64,000 nucleotides of DNA. Source: Scylla paramamosain. Lineage: Eukaryota > Arthropoda > Malacostraca > Decapoda > Portunidae. The stretch spans positions 35,980,497 to 36,044,496 of the forward strand of contig NC_087156.1 in the NCBI RefSeq assembly GCF_035594125.1, in the 5' to 3' direction. This document shows positions 1 through 10,147 of the stretch, one piece after another (position 1 is the stretch's first letter; each line of letters starts with the position of its first letter). Both the position numbers and the translations under genes were made by a program. The notes under the pieces are model-generated. The model saw only the letters and a program-made list of their open reading frames with translations, made no database searches and had not been told where the DNA came from.

Positions 1-30
1 AAATATGAGTGTACAGGTTGAGAGGCAAGG

Positions 31-60
31 CAGCACAGCACAGCACAGCACAGCACAGCA
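31..60. repeat. (CAGCA)6 microsatellite
   Basis: Six uninterrupted CAGCA pentamers, followed by TGGCAGCTCC. The length is constant in the copies I compared, unlike the neighbouring triplet tracts. Confidence 0.9.
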
Positions 61-592
61 TGGCAGCTCCTTAACAACACAGCCAGTCTCTGTGTGATGT
101 TCATTGTGTCTTGAGCATTGTATCCTTGACAAACGTGGCGTACTGAGCACATCTTCACATTGTTCTTGCCTTAATGTGAAGTATTAATGTATTACACCTC
201 ACAAGTGTAGCCACGTGGCCCCTGTGTGTTCCCGTACCTGGTGATCTCAGGAACAGTTTCAGATTTCATCACAAATATTAATAACTGCAGCAATACTTGG
301 TGCACCCTTCACACATGACCGGGGCTGATTAGTGGGTGAGTCTGCGCCTGAACCAGCCCATCACCCAGCAGGTTGAGGCCACAAGCAGCCCAGCCCAGCA
401 TCAATAAGACCAACACCAGGGCTTACTCACCCCTAGACACAACAGCAAGACTAGTCAGAACTGAGCCGTAACACCTGTGTCTCTCTTCACCTCCACAATT
501 ATTAACATTCTTTCATTTATTGATATATTTACTGGTACATTACTTACATTACTGGTACATGAAAATTACTAATGTTGCTTTTATTCCGACAG
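61..592. other. Unique non-coding block of the unit
   Basis: About 530 bp of mixed-composition sequence with no long open frame and no recognised motif. It ends in a pyrimidine-rich stretch and CCGACAG, a good plus-strand splice acceptor just before the CAC tract. It is essentially identical in all 16 copies. It lies downstream of the TBC1D22 exon in the transcribed (minus) direction, so it would be intron. Confidence 0.6.
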
Positions 593-763
593 GCTACCAC
601 CACCATGACCACCATGACCACCACCACCACCATGACCACCGCCACCACCACCACCACCACCACCACCACCACCACCACCACCACCACAGCACTCAGCGTG
701 GCACAGAAGGAACAGAGCCAGGCGGAAAACAAGGACTAAGATCCACTGCCACTTCCAAATAAG
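593..763 (+). other. Possible cryptic exon over the CAC tract
   Basis: The segment begins after TTTTATTCCGACAG (acceptor-like) and ends at CCAAATAAG before GTAATA (donor-like); it is 171 bp here. Two frames are open across it. One is His-rich (YHHHDHHDHHHHHDHR, then poly-His) and stops one base before the GT. The other is Ala/Thr-rich and ends ALSVAQKEQSQAENKD-stop. The copies compared differ by whole triplets, and copies 8, 10, 12 and 16 have an extra Arg codon. Triplet steps are also what a trinucleotide repeat does without selection, and the strand is opposite to TBC1D22. No homologue is recognised, so this is a weak candidate. Confidence 0.2.
594..687. repeat. (CAC)n microsatellite with CATGAC interruptions
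   Basis: CAC triplets broken by ATG and GAC near the left end, then a pure run. In copies 8, 10, 12 and 16 the interruption reads CGCCGC instead of CGC and the pure run is longer, a useful copy-class marker. Confidence 0.95.
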
Positions 764-780
764 GTAATACATGAATTTTC

Positions 781-937
781 TCTCCTCCTCCTCCTTCTCC
801 TCCTCCTCCTTCTCCTCCTCCTCCTCCTCCTCCTCCTCCTCCTCCTCCTCCTCCTCCTCCTCCTCCTCCTCCTTCTCCTCCTTCTCCTCCTCCTCCTCCT
901 CCTCCTCCTCCTCCTCCTCCTCCTCCTCCTCCTCTTC
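781..937. repeat. (TCC)n polypyrimidine tract 1
   Basis: About 157 bp of TCC/CTC triplets interrupted by a few TTC, all pyrimidine on the plus strand. The TTC pattern differs between copies: two adjacent TTC in most, one in copies 11 and 13, and a one-base slip in copy 10 at ~41971. Confidence 0.95.
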
Positions 938-1030
938 CAGCTGGTTTTTTTTATTGTTTTACTGCTTCAATCTGTGGTTTCCTGCTTCAAAAATACAAAA
1001 TATACTGTTGAAATTTTCTTATCAGTTCAT

Positions 1031-1119
1031 GTCCTCCTCCTCCTCCTCCTCCTCCTCCTCCTCCTCCTCCTCCTCCTCCTCCTCCTCCTCCTCCTCCTCC
1101 TCCTCCTCCTCCTCCTCCC
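1031..1119. repeat. (TCC)n polypyrimidine tract 2
   Basis: A pure TCC run ending in CCCCC before AATTTAAGAGGG. It is separated from tract 1 by ~90 bp of AT-rich sequence. Length varies between copies in triplet steps. Confidence 0.95.
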
Positions 1120-1268
1120 CCAATTTAAGAGGGTTAGCAGGAAATTGCCCCCTGATAATTGAATATTCAACTGAATCTCACTTCCTGTCTCAGAAATGAT
1201 GTGAAAAATGGTTTTGGAAAATGTTTTGGAAGAAAATGTGTCTTGTCTTTGTTTTATGGAAAGACTGA

Positions 1269-1269
1269 G

Positions 1270-1335
<66 letters not shown>

Positions 1336-1346
1336 TTGTTGTTGTT
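1269..1346. repeat. (TTG)n/(CTG)n microsatellite
   Basis: A TTG run passing into five CTG triplets and back to TTG. In copy 8 the gypsy complex begins after only three TTG of this tract. Confidence 0.95.
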
Positions 1347-1360
1347 TATCTTGCTTATTC

Positions 1361-1408
1361 CTCTTCCTCCTCCTCCTCCTCCTCTTCCTCCTCCTCCTCC
1401 TCCTCCTT
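1361..1408. repeat. (TCC)n tract 3, interrupted
   Basis: Two short TCC runs separated by TTCC. They show little length change between copies. Confidence 0.9.
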
Positions 1409-1434
1409 TTCTTACAAGTTTATTATCATCGTTT

Positions 1435-1540
<106 letters not shown>

Positions 1541-1667
1541 TGTTCCCTTTTCTAACAAAATAAACTGATGGATAGATAAACTGATAGATATTTGGTACCA
1601 TATTTTGAAACACTTCTGTGCTGTACTTCCTCTGTTTTCAAAAAGGCTCTAGATGAAGCTGTACATG

Positions 1668-1915
1668 TTTTTAAGTGTGTTTTTCATGATTCTAGTGACA
1701 GATTAACAAGACTTGTACATTATTAACAGGAGAAGCACTCTTGAAAACTGGCTAATCATCTCCTTGACCTTGAAAAACAGTCTTGATAAATGAGCAAAGC
1801 ATTTTTAAGTGTTTTTAAAATTGTGGTAACAGATTAACAAGACTTCTACATTATCAACAGGAGAAACACTCTTGAGAACACAGCTAATTATCCCTCTGTG
1901 ACTCTGGAAAAGTCT
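1668..1915. repeat. Old direct duplication inside the unit, ~131-bp period
   Basis: Blocks 1668-1783 and 1802-1915 are diverged copies of each other. Both run TTTTTAAGTGT, then ACAGATTAACAAGACTT, TACATTAT, AACAGGAGAA, CACTCTTGA and GCTAAT, and end near AAAAGTCT/AACAGTCT. Divergence between the halves far exceeds divergence between units, so this duplication is older than the array. Confidence 0.7.
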
Positions 1916-2020
1916 AGATGGCAGAGAAGGAACAAGAAAGCAGAGCATTACAGAATAGGCCCTTACAAGACAAGAACTTAATCTAAATCACAAAGTAGGA
2001 AAAGACATTGAAAACCTCAC

Positions 2021-2207
2021 CTTTAGGAACCACCTCATGAAGGAATACGATGAAGAAGGGTGTGACAAGGTCGTTGATCCCCTGCACGTAACCTGAGGCA
2101 GGGTGACGGATGGCCCAGATGTACAGAATGTGCTCAAACATTTCTTGTACGATTGTTTGTTGGAACAACGGAATCAGGGGAGACATGCGTGGGATGTCAA
2201 TGTGAAT
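2021..2207 (-). CDS. TBC1D22: TBC1D22 internal exon, copy 1 (Rab-GAP TBC domain, catalytic fingers)
   Basis: On the minus strand, ACGTCTCTCCACAG precedes the exon and CCTAAAG then GTGAGG ends it, so both splice sites are good. The 187 nt encode 62 residues plus one base. IHIDIPR (residues 1-7) carries the TBC-domain arginine finger (R7), and YVQG (residues 40-43) the glutamine finger (Q42). IWAIRHPASG and NDLVTPFF are TBC1D22 signatures. The family accelerates GTP hydrolysis by Rab GTPases at Golgi and endosomal membranes. The exon starts in phase 0 and ends in phase 1. A branch-point-like CTCAC lies about 22 nt upstream of the acceptor. No other TBC1D22 exon was found in the unit or window. 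Family identity is firm; the choice between TBC1D22A- and B-like is open. Confidence 0.92.
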
Positions 2208-2235
2208 CTGTGGAGAGACGTGGGTTTGGTGAGAC

Positions 2236-2573
2236 TAGGTTAAGTTTGGTTAGGTTAAGTTAAGTTTGGTTAGGTTAGGTTAGGTTAAGTTTGGTTAGGT
2301 TAGGTTAAGTTAGGTTTGGTTAGGTTAGGTTAGGTTAAGTTAAGTTTGGTTAGGTTAGGTTAAGTTAGGTTAAATTCGATTAGGTTAGGTTAAGTTAAGT
2401 TCGGTTAAGTTAAGTTTGGTTTGGTTAGGTTGGGTTAGGTTAAGTTTGGTTTGGTTAGGTTGGGTTAGGTTAAGTTTGGTTAGGTTAAGTTAGGTTTGGT
2501 TAGGTTAAGTTTGGTTTGGTTTGGTTAGGTTTGGTTTGCTAAGGTTATGTTAGGTTAGGTTAGATGAGAGCAG
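2236..2573. repeat. Degenerate GGTTA/GGTTAAGTTT minisatellite
   Basis: About 340 bp of TTAGG-like pentamers mixed with TTAAG, TTTGG and TCGAT variants. TTAGG is the ancestral arthropod telomere repeat, but these are too degenerate and too internal to be a telomere. The tract starts 28 bp upstream of the exon's acceptor in the transcribed direction. The interruption pattern is the same in the copies compared, so it is not expanding the way the triplet tracts are. Confidence 0.9.
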
Positions 2574-2786
2574 TAGAGAGGAGAATACTTGCTTTTGTGG
2601 TCTCTATATTACAAGGATAGAGATCTTAGTCAGTATATAAAAGAATGACTGAAAAGATACACCAGGTGACAAATATTCCTATGACAGGAGAATGAAGCTT
2701 TTAAACTGATATACACACACATAGAAAATAAAGAAAAAGAGAGAGAAAAAAATATTGAAAGAAAAAAACAGGAAAGGAAGATTATC

Positions 2787-2788
<2 letters not shown>
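2574..2788. other. Unique AT-rich block
   Basis: About 215 bp of AT-rich sequence ending in A-rich purine runs before the CA repeat. No gene was recognised. A-run lengths vary by a base or two between copies. Confidence 0.5.

Positions 2789-2825
<37 letters not shown>
2789..2825. repeat. (CA)n microsatellite
   Basis: A pure CA run of about 37 bp, variable between copies. In copy 9 it carries an extra C (~40421). Confidence 0.95.
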
Positions 2826-2827
<2 letters not shown>

Positions 2828-3048
2828 CAGGGGAGGAACAGTGCAAGTGTGAGGCCAACGCGCTGGGCCGCCAACCTGTCGGCCTGGGTGACGCGTGAAG
2901 GGCGGCGTGGTGTTGGTGGTGGTGTCTTGGCCCTGTGGTGTCCCTAGCCTTCATGTCATTGTGATTGGTGAAATAGATGACCTCCATTACTTTTTCATCT
3001 TCCTGAGGTCACTTGCTGGTACCTCTGTGTCACCACGCTTAGGTCAGC
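2826..3048. other. GC-richer unique block, no gene called
   Basis: About 220 bp with several CpGs. It is open in more than one frame on both strands: a minus frame from 2987 running to a CCTG-GTATGT donor-like site, and a short plus frame after ATACCAG. Neither resembles TBC1D22 or any family I know. It sits directly beside the retroposon poly(A), so it could be the pre-insertion flank. Confidence 0.4.
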
Positions 3049-3275
3049 TTTTTTTTTTTTTTTTTTTTTTTTTTCAATTTTATGTAGGAGTGACACTGGC
3101 CAAGGGCAACAAAAATCCAATAAGAAAATATGCCCACTGAAATGCCAGTGCCATAAAAGTGTCAAAGCAGTGGTCAAAAATTGATGAATAAGTGTCTTGA
3201 AACCTCCCTCTTGAAGGAATTCAAGTCATAGGAAGGTGGAAATACAGAAGCAGGCAGGGAGTTCCAGAGTTTACC
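3049..3275 (-). mobile_element. 5'-truncated non-LTR retrotransposon 3' end, copy 1
   Basis: Read on the minus strand, a 33-codon open frame (3275 to the TGA at 3174-3176) gives GKLWNSLP..., then SYDLNSFKREVSRHL and INF-stop. This is the C-terminal end of a jockey/CR1-like ORF2 reverse transcriptase that is very abundant in decapod genomes (recognised from memory). A ~100-bp 3' UTR and a poly(A) tail follow, seen as a 26-T run at 3049-3074. The 5' end is truncated at the Gly codon. No target-site duplication is obvious. Because every unit carries it at the same place, the insertion predates the amplification. Confidence 0.8.
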
Positions 3276-3431
3276 CTGCCTCCCCTGTTCTTGCATTACT
3301 GGGCTGCTGGACAGGTGGCACAGCCTCATGTGTGCCCTGTCTGTCCAGCACCCTGGCTATCCTTGTGGATGGGCTGGGCACACACTGAGACACAGCACAC
3401 AGCAAGGGTGTAAACTGCACCTCACTGCTTT
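3276..3431. other. Unique block closing the unit
   Basis: About 155 bp with no recognised gene. It holds the T/C variant that marks copy classes: TGTCTGTCC in most copies, TGTCTGCCC at the ends of copies 5, 8, 10 and 12. Confidence 0.5.
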
Positions 3432-4704
3432 AAATATGAGTGTACAGGTTGAGAGGCAAGGCAGCACAGCACAGCACAGCACAGCACAGCATGGCAGCTC
3501 CTTAACAACACAGCCAGTCTCTGTGTGATGTTCATTGTGTCTTGAGCATTGTATCCTTGACAAACGTGGCGTACTGAGCACATCTTCACATTGTTCTTGC
3601 CTTAATGTGAAGTATTAATGTATTACACCTCACAAGTGTAGCCACGTGGCCCCTGTGTGTTCCCGTACCTGGTGATCTCAGGAACAGTTTCAGATTTCAT
3701 CACAAATATTAATAACTGCAGCAATACTTGGTGCACCCTTCACACATGACCGGGGCTGATTAGTGGGTGAGTCTGCGCCTGAACCAGCCCATCACCCAGC
3801 AGGTTGAGGCCACAAGCAGCCCAGCCCAGCATCAATAAGACCAACACCAGGGCTTACTCACCCCTAGACACAACAGCAAGACTAGTCAGAACTGAGCCGT
3901 AACACCTGTGTCTCTCTTCACCTCCACAATTATTAACATTCTTTCATTTATTGATATATTTACTGGTACATTACTTACATTACTGGTACATGAAAATTAC
4001 TAATGTTGCTTTTATTCCGACAGGCTACCACCACCATGACCACCATGACCACCACCACCACCATGACCACCGCCACCACCACCACCACCACCACCACCAC
4101 CACCACCACCACCACAGCACTCAGCGTGGCACAGAAGGAACAGAGCCAGGCGGAAAACAAGGACTAAGATCCACTGCCACTTCCAAATAAGGTAATACAT
4201 GAATTTTCTCTCCTCCTCCTCCTTCTCCTCCTCCTCCTTCTCCTCCTCCTCCTCCTCCTCCTCCTCCTCCTCCTCCTCCTCCTCCTCCTCCTCCTCCTCC
4301 TTCTCCTCCTTCTCCTCCTCCTCCTCCTCCTCCTCCTCCTCCTCCTCCTCCTCCTCCTCCTCCTCCTCTTCCAGCTGGTTTTTTTTTATTGTTTTACTGC
4401 TTCAATCTGTGGTTTCCTGCTTCAAAAATACAAAATATACTGTTGAAATTTTCTTATCAGTTCATGTCCTCCTCCTCCTCCTCCTCCTCCTCCTCCTCCT
4501 CCTCCTCCTCCTCCTCCTCCTCCTCCTCCTCCTCCTCCTCCTCCTCCTCCTCCCCCAATTTAAGAGGGTTAGCAGGAAATTGCCCCCTGATAATTGAATA
4601 TTCAACTGAATCTCACTTCCTGTCTCAGAAATGATGTGAAAAATGGTTTTGGAAAATGTTTTGGAAGAAAATGTGTCTTGTCTTTGTTTTATGGAAAGAC
4701 TGAG

Positions 4705-4770
<66 letters not shown>

Positions 4771-4869
4771 TTGTTGTTGTTTATCTTGCTTATTCCTCTT
4801 CCTCCTCCTCCTCCTCCTCTTCCTCCTCCTCCTCCTCCTCCTTTTCTTACAAGTTTATTATCATCGTTT

Positions 4870-4971
<102 letters not shown>

Positions 4972-5451
4972 TGTTCCCTTTTCTAACAAAATAAACTGAT
5001 GGATAGATAAACTGATAGATATTTGGTACCATATTTTGAAACACTTCTGTGCTGTACTTCCTCTGTTTTCAAAAAGGCTCTAGATGAAGCTGTACATGTT
5101 TTTAAGTGTGTTTTTCATGATTCTAGTGACAGATTAACAAGACTTGTACATTATTAACAGGAGAAGCACTCTTGAAAACTGGCTAATCATCTCCTTGACC
5201 TTGAAAAACAGTCTTGATAAATGAGCAAAGCATTTTTAAGTGTTTTTAAAATTGTGGTAACAGATTAACAAGACTTCTACATTATCAACAGGAGAAACAC
5301 TCTTGAGAACACAGCTAATTATCCCTCTGTGACTCTGGAAAAGTCTAGATGGCAGAGAAGGAACAAGAAAGCAGAGCATTACAGAATAGGCCCTTACAAG
5401 ACAAGAACTTAATCTAAATCACAAAGTAGGAAAAGACATTGAAAACCTCAC

Positions 5452-5638
5452 CTTTAGGAACCACCTCATGAAGGAATACGATGAAGAAGGGTGTGACAAG
5501 GTCGTTGATCCCCTGCACGTAACCTGAGGCAGGGTGACGGATGGCCCAGATGTACAGAATGTGCTCAAACATTTCTTGTACGATTGTTTGTTGGAACAAC
5601 GGAATCAGGGGAGACATGCGTGGGATGTCAATGTGAAT
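5452..5638 (-). CDS. TBC1D22: TBC1D22 exon, copy 2
   Basis: Intact 187 nt with both splice sites and both finger motifs; same protein as copy 1. Confidence 0.92.
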
Positions 5639-6219
5639 CTGTGGAGAGACGTGGGTTTGGTGAGACTAGGTTAAGTTTGGTTAGGTTAAGTTAAGTTTGG
5701 TTAGGTTAGGTTAGGTTAAGTTTGGTTAGGTTAGGTTAAGTTAGGTTTGGTTAGGTTAGGTTAGGTTAAGTTAAGTTTGGTTAGGTTAGGTTAAGTTAGG
5801 TTAAATTCGATTAGGTTAGGTTAAGTTAAGTTCGGTTAAGTTAAGTTTGGTTTGGTTAGGTTGGGTTAGGTTAAGTTTGGTTTGGTTAGGTTGGGTTAGG
5901 TTAAGTTTGGTTAGGTTAAGTTAGGTTTGGTTAGGTTAAGTTTGGTTTGGTTTGGTTAGGTTTGGTTTGCTAAGGTTATGTTAGGTTAGGTTAGATGAGA
6001 GCAGTAGAGAGGAGAATACTTGCTTTTGTGGTCTCTATATTACAAGGATAGAGATCTTAGTCAGTATATAAAAGAATGACTGAAAAGATACACCAGGTGA
6101 CAAATATTCCTATGACAGGAGAATGAAGCTTTTAAACTGATATACACACACATAGAAAATAAAGAAAAAGAGAGAGAAAAAAATATTGAAAGAAAAAAAA
6201 ACAGGAAAGGAAGATTATC

Positions 6220-6262
<43 letters not shown>

Positions 6263-6483
6263 CAGGGGAGGAACAGTGCAAGTGTGAGGCCAACGCGCTG
6301 GGCCGCCAACCTGTCGGCCTGGGTGACGCGTGAAGGGCGGCGTGGTGTTGGTGGTGGTGTCTTGGCCCTGTGGTGTCCCTAGCCTTCATGTCATTGTGAT
6401 TGGTGAAATAGATGACCTCCATTACTTTTTCATCTTCCTGAGGTCACTTGCTGGTACCTCTGTGTCACCACGCTTAGGTCAGC

Positions 6484-6704
6484 TTTTTTTTTTTTTTTTT
6501 TTTCAATTTTATGTAGGAGTGACACTGGCCAAGGGCAACAAAAATCCAATAAGAAAATATGCCCACTGAAATGCCAGTGCCATAAAAGTGTCAAAGCAGT
6601 GGTCAAAAATTGATGAATAAGTGTCTTGAAACCTCCCTCTTGAAGGAATTCAAGTCATAGGAAGGTGGAAATACAGAAGCAGGCAGGGAGTTCCAGAGTT
6701 TACC
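6484..6704 (-). mobile_element. Non-LTR retrotransposon 3' end, copy 2
   Basis: ORF2 C-terminal remnant at 6603-6704; poly(A) of 20. Confidence 0.8.
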
Positions 6705-8133
6705 CTGCTTCCCCTGTTCTTGCATTACTGGGCTGCTGGACAGGTGGCACAGCCTCATGTGTGCCCTGTCTGTCCAGCACCCTGGCTATCCTTGTGGATG
6801 GGCTGGGCACACACTGAGACACAGCACACAGCAAGGGTGTAAACTGCACCTCACTGCTTTAAATATGAGTGTACAGGTTGAGAGGCAAGGCAGCACAGCA
6901 CAGCACAGCACAGCACAGCATGGCAGCTCCTTAACAACACAGCCAGTCTCTGTGTGATGTTCATTGTGTCTTGAGCATTGTATCCTTGACAAACGTGGCG
7001 TACTGAGCACATCTTCACATTGTTCTTGCCTTAATGTGAAGTATTAATGTATTACACCTCACAAGTGTAGCCACGTGGCCCCTGTGTGTTCCCGTACCTG
7101 GTGATCTCAGGAACAGTTTCAGATTTCATCACAAATATTAATAACTGCAGCAATACTTGGTGCACCCTTCACACATGACCGGGGCTGATTAGTGGGTGAG
7201 TCTGCGCCTGAACCAGCCCATCACCCAGCAGGTTGAGGCCACAAGCAGCCCAGCCCAGCATCAATAAGACCAACACCAGGGCTTACTCACCCCTAGACAC
7301 AACAGCAAGACTAGTCAGAACTGAGCCGTAACACCTGTGTCTCTCTTCACCTCCACAATTATTAACATTCTTTCATTTATTGATATATTTACTGGTACAT
7401 TACTTACATTACTGGTACATGAAAATTACTAATGTTGCTTTTATTCCGACAGGCTACCACCACCATGACCACCATGACCACCACCACCACCATGACCACC
7501 GCCACCACCACCACCACCACCACCACCACCACCACCACCACCACCACAGCACTCAGCGTGGCACAGAAGGAACAGAGCCAGGCGGAAAACAAGGACTAAG
7601 ATCCACTGCCACTTCCAAATAAGGTAATACATGAATTTTCTCTCCTCCTCCTCCTTCTCCTCCTCCTCCTTCTCCTCCTCCTCCTCCTCCTCCTCCTCCT
7701 CCTCCTCCTCCTCCTCCTCCTCCTCCTCCTCCTCCTTCTCCTCCTTCTCCTCCTCCTCCTCCTCCTCCTCCTCCTCCTCCTCCTCCTCCTCCTCCTCTTC
7801 CAGCTGGTTTTTTTTTATTGTTTTACTGCTTCAATCTGTGGTTTCCTGCTTCAAAAATACAAAATATACTGTTGAAATTTTCTTATCAGTTCATGTCCTC
7901 CTCCTCCTCCTCCTCCTCCTCCTCCTCCTCCTCCTCCTCCTCCTCCTCCTCCTCCTCCTCCTCCTCCTCCTCCTCCTCCTCCCCCAATTTAAGAGGGTTA
8001 GCAGGAAATTGCCCCCTGATAATTGAATATTCAACTGAATCTCACTTCCTGTCTCAGAAATGATGTGAAAAATGGTTTTGGAAAATGTTTTGGAAGAAAA
8101 TGTGTCTTGTCTTTGTTTTATGGAAAGACTGAG

Positions 8134-8202
<69 letters not shown>

Positions 8203-8301
8203 TTGTTGTTGTTTATCTTGCTTATTCCTCTTCCTCCTCCTCCTCCTCCTCTTCCTCCTCCTCCTCCTCCTCCTTTTCTTACAAGTTTATTATCATCGTT
8301 T

Positions 8302-8412
<111 letters not shown>

Positions 8413-8892
8413 TGTTCCCTTTTCTAACAAAATAAACTGATGGATAGATAAACTGATAGATATTTGGTACCATATTTTGAAACACTTCTGTGCTGTACTT
8501 CCTCTGTTTTCAAAAAGGCTCTAGATGAAGCTGTACATGTTTTTAAGTGTGTTTTTCATGATTCTAGTGACAGATTAACAAGACTTGTACATTATTAACA
8601 GGAGAAGCACTCTTGAAAACTGGCTAATCATCTCCTTGACCTTGAAAAACAGTCTTGATAAATGAGCAAAGCATTTTTAAGTGTTTTTAAAATTGTGGTA
8701 ACAGATTAACAAGACTTCTACATTATCAACAGGAGAAACACTCTTGAGAACACAGCTAATTATCCCTCTGTGACTCTGGAAAAGTCTAGATGGCAGAGAA
8801 GGAACAAGAAAGCAGAGCATTACAGAATAGGCCCTTACAAGACAAGAACTTAATCTAAATCACAAAGTAGGAAAAGACATTGAAAACCTCAC

Positions 8893-9079
8893 CTTTAGGA
8901 ACCACCTCATGAAGGAATACGATGAAGAAGGGTGTGACAAGGTCGTTGATCCCCTGCACGTAACCTGAGGCAGGGTGACGGATGGCCCAGATGTACAGAA
9001 TGTGCTCAAACATTTCTTGTACGATTGTTTGTTGGAACAACGGAATCAGGGGAGACATGCGTGGGATGTCAATGTGAAT
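8893..9079 (-). CDS. TBC1D22: TBC1D22 exon, copy 3
   Basis: Intact, with the same translation and splice sites as copy 1. Confidence 0.92.
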
Positions 9080-9660
9080 CTGTGGAGAGACGTGGGTTTG
9101 GTGAGACTAGGTTAAGTTTGGTTAGGTTAAGTTAAGTTTGGTTAGGTTAGGTTAGGTTAAGTTTGGTTAGGTTAGGTTAAGTTAGGTTTGGTTAGGTTAG
9201 GTTAGGTTAAGTTAAGTTTGGTTAGGTTAGGTTAAGTTAGGTTAAATTCGATTAGGTTAGGTTAAGTTAAGTTCGGTTAAGTTAAGTTTGGTTTGGTTAG
9301 GTTGGGTTAGGTTAAGTTTGGTTTGGTTAGGTTGGGTTAGGTTAAGTTTGGTTAGGTTAAGTTAGGTTTGGTTAGGTTAAGTTTGGTTTGGTTTGGTTAG
9401 GTTTGGTTTGCTAAGGTTATGTTAGGTTAGGTTAGATGAGAGCAGTAGAGAGGAGAATACTTGCTTTTGTGGTCTCTATATTACAAGGATAGAGATCTTA
9501 GTCAGTATATAAAAGAATGACTGAAAAGATACACCAGGTGACAAATATTCCTATGACAGGAGAATGAAGCTTTTAAACTGATATACACACACATAGAAAA
9601 TAAAGAAAAAGAGAGAGAAAAAAATATTGAAAGAAAAAAAAACAGGAAAGGAAGATTATC

Positions 9661-9701
<41 letters not shown>

Positions 9702-9922
9702 CAGGGGAGGAACAGTGCAAGTGTGAGGCCAACGCGCTGGGCCGCCAACCTGTCGGCCTGGGTGACGCGTGAAGGGCGGCGTGGTGTTGGTGGTGGTGTC
9801 TTGGCCCTGTGGTGTCCCTAGCCTTCATGTCATTGTGATTGGTGAAATAGATGACCTCCATTACTTTTTCATCTTCCTGAGGTCACTTGCTGGTACCTCT
9901 GTGTCACCACGCTTAGGTCAGC

Positions 9923-10147
9923 TTTTTTTTTTTTTTTTTTTTTTTTCAATTTTATGTAGGAGTGACACTGGCCAAGGGCAACAAAAATCCAATAAGAAAA
10001 TATGCCCACTGAAATGCCAGTGCCATAAAAGTGTCAAAGCAGTGGTCAAAAATTGATGAATAAGTGTCTTGAAACCTCCCTCTTGAAGGAATTCAAGTCA
10101 TAGGAAGGTGGAAATACAGAAGCAGGCAGGGAGTTCCAGAGTTTACC
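9923..10147 (-). mobile_element. Non-LTR retrotransposon 3' end, copy 3
   Basis: Coding remnant at 10046-10147; poly(A) of 24. Confidence 0.8.

Noticed and set aside
2236..2573. Telomere or subtelomere
   Set aside because: The TTAGG-like repeats are short, degenerate and internal to every unit, with a coding exon beside them.
2679..2987. Minus-strand frame with HHHQHH and Cys-Val repeats next to the CA tract
   Set aside because: Most of it is CA-repeat translation. The non-repeat part matches nothing I know, and the frame changes with CA length between copies.
3328..3581. Constant 66- and 74-codon frames on opposite strands at the unit boundary
   Set aside because: They persist only because the units are identical. 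They overlap each other, contain the CAGCA repeat and show no family signature.
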